From Bacteroidales bacterium (GTDB taxonomy: Bacteria; Bacteroidota; Bacteroidia; Bacteroidales; F082): 33,711 nt of DNA. Shown here one piece after another: positions 1-6,780 of the stretch. Where the stretch lies: contig JAFWRA010000057.1 in NCBI GenBank assembly GCA_017508895.1, positions 1-33,711 of the forward strand, given 5' to 3'. The position numbers and the translations under genes are program-made. The notes below the pieces were generated by a model. It saw nothing but the letters and a program-made list of their open reading frames with translations. It ran no database searches and was not told where the DNA came from. Every line of letters begins with the position of its first letter. Within the stretch, counting starts at the first letter, position 1.

Positions 1-24
1 CGCCGGTCTTGTGCTGGCCTCAGA

Positions 25-120
25 CTTTCAATGAACTTCGCTTCCATGTCCCCATCAGATCTAACCCCTCTTTTTTGTGGAAGCGGATTGCAAAAGTACG
101 ACCTTTTCCCGAACTGGCAA
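25..120 (-). promoter_or_regulatory. Strong sigma-ABfr promoter and rRNA-type leader, firing leftward
   Basis: Read on the minus strand, TACTTTTG at 98-91 matches the Bacteroidetes -7 consensus TAnnTTTG exactly. A TTG at 120-118 gives the -33 element with a 19-base spacer. Downstream, GTTCATTGAAAG at 36-25 resembles the boxA-like leader motif found ahead of 16S rRNA in Bacteroidetes. Transcription would leave the window at base 1. A perfect promoter followed by this leader and no start codon suggests an rRNA operon just outside the window. The rRNA itself is not visible, so that part is inference. Confidence 0.65.
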
Positions 121-219
121 GCACTTTTTTCAATTATTTTTTCAAATGTATATATAAATTTAATAATCAATAAGATAAAAATATTCAAACAGGAAAATAA
201 TAGCTCAAAAAACGAGAAA

Positions 220-873
220 TTAATTAAAAATTGAGGCTTGTGAGAGCCGAAAAACCGTCCGTTGACTGGTTTGGATGAGATCAATTGTGCCCACAATGAT
301 GAAATCTGCAAGGATAGCTTCGGCTTTTCGTTTGTTGATATGGGCCATCTGCTGAAATTCTTTCAGCGTGATTTCTTCATGTTCGGAGAGATAGTGGAGG
401 AGTTGCTCCTCGGTCTCGGTGAAAGCGATTTTGGCTGGTCTGGAGAACTTTTCGGCTTTCCACACCTTAATTAATACACTATCAGCAACAAGATTTTCGT
501 CTTTCACACGTACAAAGATTCTGTAATCTCCTTGATTGTCGGGGGCTTTATGTTTGTGATGCTTGTCTTTCGGTATGATGACTTCCAAAACGGTCTTACC
601 GTTGATTTCCCATTCTTCGGTGGAGTAGTCCACTTTGGGCTGGCAATACATTTCGGCTGCGGCCTGAATCATGTGAATTTCCTCATCGGAGCGAACACCA
701 GCGATGGCCCCGTTATCCTTGACACCAACTAAGAGGCGACCGCCATCAGTGTTGGCGAATGCGGCAAGAGAACGAGCGATGCGTCGACTATCAGAAATCT
801 CAAATTTGAAATCAAGCATTTGATGTTCGCCCTCTGAGATGAGGTTCTGGATATGGTTGTCCTTTTTCTTCAC
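220..873 (-). CDS. AlbA_2 (Schlafen-like) domain protein with C-terminal winged helix
   Basis: This is a predicted nucleic-acid-binding protein of the AlbA_2 (divergent AAA_4 / Schlafen AlbA) family. The core is visible as DFKFEISDSRRIARS, AFANTDGGRLLVGVKDNG and YRIFVRVKDENLVAD. The last 60 or so residues look like a winged helix (EEQLLHYLSEHEEITLKEF). The frame is open to an ATG at 945, but the extra N-terminal stretch looks non-homologous and a -7 box lies inside it at 887-880. I therefore chose the GTG at 873, giving 217 residues starting (M)KKKDNHIQNL, which resembles my memory of Bacteroides homologues. The gene stands alone, between a leftward rRNA-type promoter and an AT-rich gap. Substrate and role are unknown; such proteins are often annotated only as transcriptional regulators. 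Confidence 0.8.
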   Translation of the reverse strand: MKKKDNHIQNLISEGEHQMLDFKFEISDSRRIARSLAAFANTDGGRLLVGVKDNGAIAGVRSDEEIHMIQAAAEMYCQPKVDYSTEEWEINGKTVLEVIIPKDKHHKHKAPDNQGDYRIFVRVKDENLVADSVLIKVWKAEKFSRPAKIAFTETEEQLLHYLSEHEEITLKEFQQMAHINKRKAEAILADFIIVGTIDLIQTSQRTVFRLSQASIFN

Positions 874-879
874 AGTCGG

Positions 880-887
880 CAAAGATA
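880..887 (-). promoter_or_regulatory. -7 box of the AlbA_2 gene
   Basis: TATCTTTG on the minus strand matches TAnnTTTG. It ends 6 bases before the GTG at 873, so the transcript would be leaderless or nearly so. I find no good TTG at the -33 position, which lowers confidence. Confidence 0.4.
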
Positions 888-1162
888 AGACTTTTTTTGA
901 TATGGAATGAAAGGCATTAATTAATAAGGTATAAATGAAGGACAAAAAATGGTAGGGTAGGGTATGATGACGAAAACCCGGATAGGGGCGTTTTTGAGGC
1001 CATAGAGCGGTCTTGTCTTTTGGATGAATGAGTGATTGACTTGATGTGTAAAAACGTCAAATTCGAGATTTTTCTCTGTATTGTCTGTTGTGAAGCTTTA
1101 GTTTACATAAGTAAACATATTAGAATATAAATAACTAATAATAAACGCGTTATCTAAATAAT

Positions 1163-1212
1163 TACACAACTAAATAGTTAATGTGTACATATGTCAATTA
1201 TTTAGTTGTGTA
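1163..1212. repeat. 14-base perfect inverted repeat, 22-base spacer
   Basis: TACACAACTAAATA at 1163-1176 is repeated as its exact reverse complement at 1199-1212. The 22-base spacer itself contains short palindromes (TGTACA, ACATATGT). The arms could pair as a hairpin in RNA, or form a double operator for a dimeric regulator. It has no T-run typical of a terminator and lies more than 300 bases from the next start codon. Confidence 0.7.
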
Positions 1213-1469
1213 TAAATTCAATACAATCGGTATAATATTGTTATAAACATATAATATTCAAATATTTATGTATTGTTATCTCAAGTAATGTTTGATAGAA
1301 ATATATAAAATAGACATTGTTTTTATAAAATGATATTGAATTATCTAATTGATTGATATAAAAATGTTTAACTGATAATAATTGTAGTATCGCTCCATGG
1401 TTTTGGTATCGGTTTGTAAGTTTACAGAAATAAATTGTTGTAATTGGTGTTATGTAATGAATAATTGTT

Positions 1470-1477
1470 TACTTTTG
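1470..1477 (+). promoter_or_regulatory. -7 box of the XRE regulator
   Basis: TACTTTTG matches TAnnTTTG. The nearest upstream TTG (1444-1446) leaves a 23-base spacer, a little longer than usual. It gives a leader of about 45 bases before the ATG at 1525. Confidence 0.5.
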
Positions 1478-1510
1478 TGAATTGAAAATATAGGTAAAAA
1501 ACAAAAATTT

Positions 1511-1516
1511 AGGAGG
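1511..1516 (+). promoter_or_regulatory. Strong Shine-Dalgarno AGGAGG
   Basis: A full anti-SD match sits 8 bases before the ATG of the XRE gene. Bacteroidetes genes rarely carry such sites, and I see no equally strong one at the other well-defined starts in this window. Confidence 0.75.
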
Positions 1517-1524
1517 CTATACCT

Positions 1525-1962
1525 ATGGATATTCTTGAAATGAAAGATCGAATCGCTCATATTATTAGGTCGAAGAATTTGACTGCTGCAGAATTTGCTC
1601 TACGGCTTGGCATACAGCCATCAAATATATCCCACCTTTTGTCGGGTCGAAACAACCCGAGTTTGGACTTTGTGAAGAAACTGAAAGAGACTTTCCCTGA
1701 GTACAACCTTGATTGGATTGTTATGGGTAGAGGACCGATAACTGTGTCGGAACCTTTTTCAGAATTGTCGCCTCTATCGAAAGAATCTGATTCCGTTGTT
1801 TCACCAGAACCCGATGGGGATCATACTAAAGGAACTCTTTTCGGTCAGCCGAAACTTGCCGAGCAGCAACAAGAACAAACTATTCTACAGCAGAATCCCT
1901 TTTTGCAGAAAATAATATTGGTGTATTCCGATAACACTTTTGAGGAAATAATACACCGATAG
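1525..1962 (+). CDS. Small XRE (Cro/CI) family transcriptional regulator
   Basis: The protein has 145 residues. The N-terminal HTH_3 fold spans about residues 6-62: KDRIAHIIRSKNLTAAEFA, then the recognition region RLGIQPSNISHLLSGRNNPS. LDWIVMGRGP follows, a common ending of this domain in Bacteroidetes. A polar, Gln-rich linker (about 70-125) leads to a short hydrophobic/acidic tail, KIILVYSDNTFEEI, which I recall as shared by many Bacteroides small XRE proteins. An unusually good Shine-Dalgarno (AGGAGG, 1511-1516, 8 bases before ATG) fixes the start. It is monocistronic as far as I can see; the next gene has its own promoter. Its targets are unknown. The AT-rich inverted repeat upstream is one candidate operator. 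Confidence 0.88.
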   Translation: MDILEMKDRIAHIIRSKNLTAAEFALRLGIQPSNISHLLSGRNNPSLDFVKKLKETFPEYNLDWIVMGRGPITVSEPFSELSPLSKESDSVVSPEPDGDHTKGTLFGQPKLAEQQQEQTILQQNPFLQKIILVYSDNTFEEIIHR

Positions 1963-1993
1963 GTATGTTCTTATTTAATAAATAAGGTGTTGA

Positions 1994-2024
1994 TTGTTAT
2001 GAATCAGAAAAATTTGTAATTTTG
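1994..2024 (+). promoter_or_regulatory. Promoter of the phosphoesterase-FKBP cluster
   Basis: TTG at 1994-1996, a 20-base spacer and TAATTTTG at 2017-2024 give a full match to the Bacteroidetes consensus. The ATG of the phosphoesterase is 17 bases downstream. It probably drives the whole close-packed series that follows. Confidence 0.75.
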
Positions 2025-2041
2025 CAAACTTTTCAGAAGTT

Positions 2042-3064
2042 ATGCAAATAGACTCTTTTTTTGAGCGTTTCGACGCTGTAATTCAATCACATAAACATTT
2101 TGTTTTGGCTTGCCATGTCAATCCAGATGGTGATGCCGTGGGTTCGGTATTGGCTATGGCAGAGTTCCTCAAGAGCTTTGGTCATGAGGTTAAGATGGTG
2201 GTTGCCAATGATTTTCCTGAATTTCTGCATTGGATGCCTGGCTCACAGGATTTCTTGGTTTTCGAGAAGGATGGTGAAGTATGCAAGGAAGCCATTGCTG
2301 AAGCTGAATGTATTATGATGTTGGATTTCAATAACTTGTCTCGTAGCGGTATTTTGCACAATGAGATAGGAAAGACACGGTGTCCTAGAATATTGGTTGA
2401 TCACCATAGAGATCCCGATGAGAGCCAATTTTATTGTATGTATTCGAGTACTTGTGTTTCAAGTGCGTCGGAAATTGTTGCAGAAATCATCTTGCATTAC
2501 GGAAAAGAACATCTGACTGAGAGTATTTCCACAAACCTTTTGGTGGGTATCATGACGGATACTGGGTCGTTTGCACATTCCATCTATCATCCGAGGACTT
2601 TTGATTTGGTCAGCCTATTGGTTGAGAAGTCGATGTCATTTTCTTATGTTCATCAACTGATTTATGATAACATGTCGGAGAGTCGTCTTCGTTTGTTAGG
2701 CTTTTCAATCAACAATAGGATGGAAGTGCTTGACGATTATCATACTGCTATTATTGCACTGAATAAAAGCGATTTAGATAGTTTCAACTATCAAGTTGGC
2801 GATACGGAAGGGGTGGTTAATTTCCCGCTTTCGATGAAGAAGGTCAAAATGGCGGTACTTGTGACTGAGCGTCAAGACCAGATACGGCTGTCTTTCAGGT
2901 CGAAGGGTGATTTCTCGGTACACGAATTGGCAGCTAAACATTTCAAAGGTGGTGGTCATACCAATGCTGCAGGTGGTACGTTGACTTGTTCGTTTGAGGA
3001 AGCGGTAGCGCAGTTGAAGTCGGTGTTGCCTGAATATAAAGAATTATTGGAGAAAGTGGAATGA
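2042..3064 (+). CDS. nrnA: DHH/DHHA1 phosphoesterase (NrnA/DhhP type)
   Basis: This is a soluble two-domain phosphoesterase of 340 residues, the usual length for the NrnA family. DHH-domain metal-binding motifs are present: HVNPDGDAVGS (25-35), Asp95 in MMLDFNN, VDHHRD (119-124) and MTDTGSF (171-177). The DHHA1 substrate motif GGGHTNAAGG is at 303-312. Family members degrade nanoRNA (2-5 nt) and pAp; close relatives called DhhP cleave pApA or c-di-AMP. Sequence alone does not separate these activities. Its stop codon overlaps the ATG of the first FKBP lipoprotein by 4 bases, so the two are translationally coupled. As I recall, flavobacteria place an NrnA-like gene next to gldI, which is also an FKBP lipoprotein. 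Confidence 0.9.
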   Translation: MQIDSFFERFDAVIQSHKHFVLACHVNPDGDAVGSVLAMAEFLKSFGHEVKMVVANDFPEFLHWMPGSQDFLVFEKDGEVCKEAIAEAECIMMLDFNNLSRSGILHNEIGKTRCPRILVDHHRDPDESQFYCMYSSTCVSSASEIVAEIILHYGKEHLTESISTNLLVGIMTDTGSFAHSIYHPRTFDLVSLLVEKSMSFSYVHQLIYDNMSESRLRLLGFSINNRMEVLDDYHTAIIALNKSDLDSFNYQVGDTEGVVNFPLSMKKVKMAVLVTERQDQIRLSFRSKGDFSVHELAAKHFKGGGHTNAAGGTLTCSFEEAVAQLKSVLPEYKELLEKVE

Positions 3065-3588
3065 GGCATTATTGTATATATTTGATATTGTTACTATTGG
3101 TTTCTCTTTTTTCTTGCACTGGGAAAGAGCATAAACAGTCGGTAACCGTGTCGAAAAAAGACATGAAAAGCAGTATGGAGACTGCCAACCGATACTTGTT
3201 GAACGAGGAGGAGGAAGATATCATGAACTATGTGAAACGGCATGGCTTGGACATGACTTCAACAGGCACTGGACTCCGTTACCAGATTCTGAAGCAGGGA
3301 TCGGAGCAAAGGATTGAAAAAGGACAAAAAGTGAGCTTGGAATATGAATTGCATTCTATTTCAGGAGATTTAATTTATTCATCTGAAAATGATGGTGTTA
3401 AGACATTTATAGTAGGTGATGGAATTGTGGAATCAGGGCTTGATGAAGCTATGGGTTATTTGCATTATGGCGATGTTGCCAAACTGATTATTCCATTTCA
3501 TTTGGGCTTTGGATTGCATGGGGATGACAACCGCATCCCTGAATATGCAACTTTGGTTTATACGATTAAAGTAATAGATAATCAATAA
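3061..3588 (+). CDS. FKBP-type peptidyl-prolyl isomerase lipoprotein (GldI-like), single domain
   Basis: The protein has 175 residues. A type II signal peptide ends in the lipobox LFSC (Cys19), so it should be a lipidated envelope protein. One FKBP domain spans about 70-173 (GQKVSLEYELHSISGD, GLDEAMGYLHYGDVAKLIIP, ATLVYTIKVID). The active-site pattern is eroded: the usual Phe-Asp after the second strand is replaced by IYSS, and the floor Trp of the VIPGW motif is Leu (VESGLDEA). Isomerase activity is therefore doubtful; chaperone-like binding is possible. It overlaps the phosphoesterase gene and sits 3 bases before the next FKBP gene. GldI of Flavobacterium johnsoniae is an FKBP lipoprotein needed for gliding; equivalence here is inference. 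Confidence 0.85.
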   Translation: MRHYCIYLILLLLVSLFSCTGKEHKQSVTVSKKDMKSSMETANRYLLNEEEEDIMNYVKRHGLDMTSTGTGLRYQILKQGSEQRIEKGQKVSLEYELHSISGDLIYSSENDGVKTFIVGDGIVESGLDEAMGYLHYGDVAKLIIPFHLGFGLHGDDNRIPEYATLVYTIKVIDNQ

Positions 3589-3591
3589 ATT

Positions 3592-4461
3592 ATGAAGAGA
3601 AATTGTTTGTTTTTTATGTCGGTTTTATTTACGGCTATGTTGTTAATGACGGCCTGTAACCAGAAGTTTCCGGGGTACAAGAAAACCGATAAGGGCTTGT
3701 ATTATAAGTTCTACATTCAAAATCCAGCCATGACACAACCTAAGTTGACAGACTATATGAAGGTTAAGATGGCCTGTTATTTGAATGATTCTTTGTATTA
3801 TGACTTTCAGAGGTCGGGAAACGATGTGTTTACCCAACTCAAGGAGTCTTATTTTTCCGGAGATTTGGAGGAAGCCTATGCCATGATGCATGTTGGCGAC
3901 TCGGCTTCATTCTATATCAAAGCGGATTCGGTTGCGGTCAGGTATTATGGAATAAATCCTGATTCTGTTGGTTTGAAGCCAAATGACTATTTCCGCTATG
4001 AGGTAAAACTTGTTGAAGTTCAGACTGCTGAGCAGTTGAAAGCAGAGGCTGATGAGGCGATGCAGGTGTTGAAAAGCGAATCCGAAAAGGCTTTTCTTGA
4101 ATATTTGGAGGAAAATCATATTTCGGACCATACTGCTTCTGGATTGTATTACACGAAGCTGTTGGTGACAAAGGGAAAAACACCGCAAACTGGTCAGACT
4201 GCACAAATTAAGTATGTCGTCAGCTTTCTTGACGGAACGCTTTTGGGTTCTTCTGAGGAGTTGGGCGATCATTATGATGTGCCTATTGGCCAACATAAAG
4301 TGCTGAGGGGTTTGGAAGAAGGCATCGGACTGATGCGTGTGGGCGAGAAGGCGCGTTTTGTGTTACCTTATACTTTGGCCTATGGGGATAATGCCTACCG
4401 CAACATTCCTGCATACTCCAATCTTATCTTTGATGTTGAATTACTGAATATCGTGAAATAG
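3592..4461 (+). CDS. FKBP-type lipoprotein with two FKBP-like units
   Basis: The protein has 289 residues. The signal peptide ends in a lipobox LMTAC with lipidated Cys22. The mature start PGYKKTDKGLYYKFYIQN is shared with the next gene. Residues 28-143 form a degenerate FKBP-like unit, recognisable by MMHVGDSASFYI and DYFRYEVKLVEVQ. Residues 145-185 are a charged helical linker. Residues 180-289 form a second unit (GQTAQIKYVVSFLDGTLLGS, VLRGLEEGIGLMRVGEKARF, LAYGDNAYRNIPAYSNLIF). In the second unit Phe-Asp is replaced by LLGSS and the VIPGW Trp by Leu, so catalysis is doubtful. It probably works at a membrane surface as a folding or holding factor. The gene lies third in the cluster, 41 bases before the next paralogue. 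Confidence 0.85.
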   Translation: MKRNCLFFMSVLFTAMLLMTACNQKFPGYKKTDKGLYYKFYIQNPAMTQPKLTDYMKVKMACYLNDSLYYDFQRSGNDVFTQLKESYFSGDLEEAYAMMHVGDSASFYIKADSVAVRYYGINPDSVGLKPNDYFRYEVKLVEVQTAEQLKAEADEAMQVLKSESEKAFLEYLEENHISDHTASGLYYTKLLVTKGKTPQTGQTAQIKYVVSFLDGTLLGSSEELGDHYDVPIGQHKVLRGLEEGIGLMRVGEKARFVLPYTLAYGDNAYRNIPAYSNLIFDVELLNIVK

Positions 4462-4502
4462 TAAAATAGTAATAATCAAATAATTATTAAAATCTTAAGA
4501 AA

Positions 4503-5414
4503 ATGAAAAAAAGTATTCTTTCAATGGCAATAGCCATTCTGATGGTTGGCATGGTGAGTGCCTGCAATGAGAAATCTATTTATCCTGGTTACGAAAAAAC
4601 GACAAACGGATTGTATTATCAATTCTTCACCCAAAATGCGGGCGAACAACCCCAAATTGGTGAATTGATGGAAGTGATTCTTGGTTGCACTGTTAATGAT
4701 ACTGCTGTTATTGTTCCTGTTACTGAAAACATTATGCAGCTGATGGAGTCGCAGTTCCCAGGCGACATTTTTGAAGGTATGGCCATGATGCATAAAGGAG
4801 ATTCCGCTTCGTTCATTGTGAACATCGATTCCACTTTCAAGTATCTGTTGGGGCAGCCCAAGATGCCTGAAAAGTTCAAGTCGACTGATGTGATGCGTTT
4901 TAACATTAGGCTGAAGGATTTCTATCCCGAAAGCGAGTACGCCAGACGTTATGCCGAGAATGTGAAAAAGATGAATGATGAAAGAGCTGCCACGCTGCAG
5001 AACGATCATCCTGAAGAGACAGCCAAGGCTGCAAAGGAGCTGGCTGATTTCTTGGCCAAAAACAAAATCACGGCAGAACCTACGGCATCTGGTCTTTATT
5101 ATGTGATGACCCAGGAAGGCAATGGCGAAAAGCCGGTGATTGGCAAGCCAGTTAGAATGCACTATACGGGCAAATTGTTGGATGGCACCGTCTTTGATTC
5201 ATCGGTTGAGAGAGGAGAACCTTTCGTATTCCCCTTGGGTGTTGGTCAGGTTATTCCAGGTTGGGATGAAGGTGTCCAGTTGATGTCGAAAGGTGAGAAG
5301 GGCGTGCTTTACATTCCTTATTATCTTGCTTATGGCGACAGACCAGCGGGTGATAAGATTCCAGCTTTCTCCAACTTGATGTTTGAAGTTGAACTTGTTG
5401 ATTTCGAAGAATAA
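4503..5414 (+). CDS. FKBP-type peptidyl-prolyl isomerase lipoprotein, catalytically complete
   Basis: The protein has 303 residues, with lipobox VSAC (Cys21). It has the same plan as its upstream neighbour: a degenerate N-terminal unit (28-140, MMHKGDSASFIVNID), a charged helical linker (145-190), then a C-terminal FKBP domain (192-303). This domain keeps the textbook active-site residues: Tyr221 in MHYTG, Phe231-Asp232 in TVFDSS, Val250-Ile251 and Trp254 in QVIPGWDEG, Tyr277 in LAYGDR and Phe294. It is the member most likely to be a true peptidyl-prolyl isomerase, resembling FkpA/Mip-type enzymes in having a separate N-terminal module. Its stop codon shares one base with the ATG of the next paralogue. 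Confidence 0.9.
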   Translation: MKKSILSMAIAILMVGMVSACNEKSIYPGYEKTTNGLYYQFFTQNAGEQPQIGELMEVILGCTVNDTAVIVPVTENIMQLMESQFPGDIFEGMAMMHKGDSASFIVNIDSTFKYLLGQPKMPEKFKSTDVMRFNIRLKDFYPESEYARRYAENVKKMNDERAATLQNDHPEETAKAAKELADFLAKNKITAEPTASGLYYVMTQEGNGEKPVIGKPVRMHYTGKLLDGTVFDSSVERGEPFVFPLGVGQVIPGWDEGVQLMSKGEKGVLYIPYYLAYGDRPAGDKIPAFSNLMFEVELVDFEE

Positions 5415-6727
5415 TGAAAGCATTACATAGAGTTTTGTATGTCTTTTCCTTTATCCTGTTGATGGCATCTTGTAGGGAAGATACCATTTATACAGGATTT
5501 AAGAAAATGGATAGTGGGGCATACATGCAGTTTTACAGCCGCAGCGGATCAAAAGTGATGCCTCGTTTTGATGACGAGGTCACTTTTGAGATGGCTCAGT
5601 TCTTCAATGATTCCATGTTGTTTTCTACCGCTGGCGAAAAGCCCATGAGTCTTGTGATCAAGAAGGCGGATTTTGTCGGAGATGTTCCGGACGCACTACG
5701 TATGATGCACGTGGGTGATTCAGCCCGTCTTTTGGTGTTGTGCGATTCTGTGTTTATTACGACCATGAAAACGGATGTCCCTGAAGAATATGCAGGGAAG
5801 CCCATTTATTACGATTTGAAACTGGTGTCGGTTAAACCATTTGAGGTTCTTCAAGCCGAACACAAAGCACTTCTTGATAGCTTGAAAATGGCTGAGAATG
5901 AGTTTCTTTCTTCCTTGAAGGAAGATGCTAATAACGTTGTTTTGGAATCAGGTCTTATTGTTTTGGAAAAGCAAGGCAAGGACAAGTATGCCAAGATGGG
6001 GGACTTTGTGAATTTCGATTTCACTGTATGTACTCCAACAGGTGATACCATCATGAATTCATTTGGTGTTGATCCGGTTGAAATACAGTATGGGGAAGAG
6101 TTTTTCTGTGACGGTTTCAACAAGGCTATAGGTTTGGTTCCTGTGGAAGGCGTTTTGCGTTTTGTGATACCTTCCGAATTGGCTTTTGACAGTACAGGTT
6201 ATCTGAATCATATCAAGCCTTACACCCCCTTGGTCGTCAAATTGAAGCTGAATAGCATGATGGACAAGGCTGCCTACGAAAAGAAACAAGCTGCTCTCAA
6301 AGCTGAGAAAGAAGCAGAGAAAGAACGTTGTTTGAAAAAGGAAAAGGAGGCAATTGAGACTTGGATAAAGAATAATGAAATTACGGAAAGCCCTACGGAA
6401 TCAGGACTTTATATTATCAGAGAAAAGGAAGGAACGGGAGATGTCGCGCAATGGGGTGATAAAGTGTCGGTGCATTATAATCTGATTAATATGGAAAGCG
6501 TCGTCTTGGAATCAAGTTATGATTACAATAATCCTATTACCTTCACCATTGGTAAAGGGGAGATGATCCCAGCGATTGAGGAGGCCGTGATGACCATGTC
6601 TCCAGGCGCAAAAGTGAGATTGATTGTGCCTTCAGAACTGGGTTTTGGTGATGTTGTCATTGATGAGACATGGTTACCTGCTTATACACCACTCGTGATT
6701 GATTTGGAGTTGGTGGAAATCAAGTAA
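5414..6727 (+). CDS. Large FKBP-like lipoprotein with three FKBP-like units
   Basis: The protein has 437 residues, with lipobox LMASC (Cys20). Three FKBP-like units can be seen: 25-146 (MMHVGDSARLLVLCDS), about 165-292 (MGDFVNFDFTVCTPTGDTI, GFNKAIGLVPVEGVLRFVIP, PLVVKLKLNSMM) and 335-437 (WGDKVSVHYNLINMES, MIPAIEEAVMTMSPGAKVRL, PLVIDLELVEI). Residues 293-330 are a Lys/Glu-rich helix, probably a coiled coil, reminiscent of the linker helix of Mip-like proteins. None of the three units keeps the full set of aromatic active-site residues; VIPGW reads MIPAI in the last. A structural or chaperone role is more likely than isomerisation. It ends the four-gene FKBP run, 53 bases before parC. Confidence 0.82.
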   Translation: MKALHRVLYVFSFILLMASCREDTIYTGFKKMDSGAYMQFYSRSGSKVMPRFDDEVTFEMAQFFNDSMLFSTAGEKPMSLVIKKADFVGDVPDALRMMHVGDSARLLVLCDSVFITTMKTDVPEEYAGKPIYYDLKLVSVKPFEVLQAEHKALLDSLKMAENEFLSSLKEDANNVVLESGLIVLEKQGKDKYAKMGDFVNFDFTVCTPTGDTIMNSFGVDPVEIQYGEEFFCDGFNKAIGLVPVEGVLRFVIPSELAFDSTGYLNHIKPYTPLVVKLKLNSMMDKAAYEKKQAALKAEKEAEKERCLKKEKEAIETWIKNNEITESPTESGLYIIREKEGTGDVAQWGDKVSVHYNLINMESVVLESSYDYNNPITFTIGKGEMIPAIEEAVMTMSPGAKVRLIVPSELGFGDVVIDETWLPAYTPLVIDLELVEIK

Positions 6728-6780
6728 TGAATTTGGCACCCGTGAATTCTTTGTTTCATTGCCAGCAGTAGAAAGCAATT

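Larger units (their letters stand above)
946..1510. other. AT-rich gene-free gap
   Basis: No open frame here looks like a protein. From about 1080 to 1500 the sequence is strongly A+T-rich, with many short TA-rich runs. The only clear structure is the 14-base inverted repeat listed separately, plus the promoter of the XRE gene near the right end. I looked for DnaA boxes (TTATnCACA) and found only poor matches, so I do not call an origin. Confidence 0.6.

Noticed and set aside
31..234. 67-codon open frame on the plus strand
   Set aside because: It covers the rRNA-type promoter and AT-rich sequence; no protein-like composition.
1080..1500. Possible replication origin in the AT-rich gap
   Set aside because: Only poor matches to the DnaA box TTATnCACA, and dnaA is not nearby. 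AT-richness alone is not enough.
4521..5162. 213-codon open frame on the minus strand
   Set aside because: Opposite the clear FKBP lipoprotein gene, with no promoter or family resemblance.
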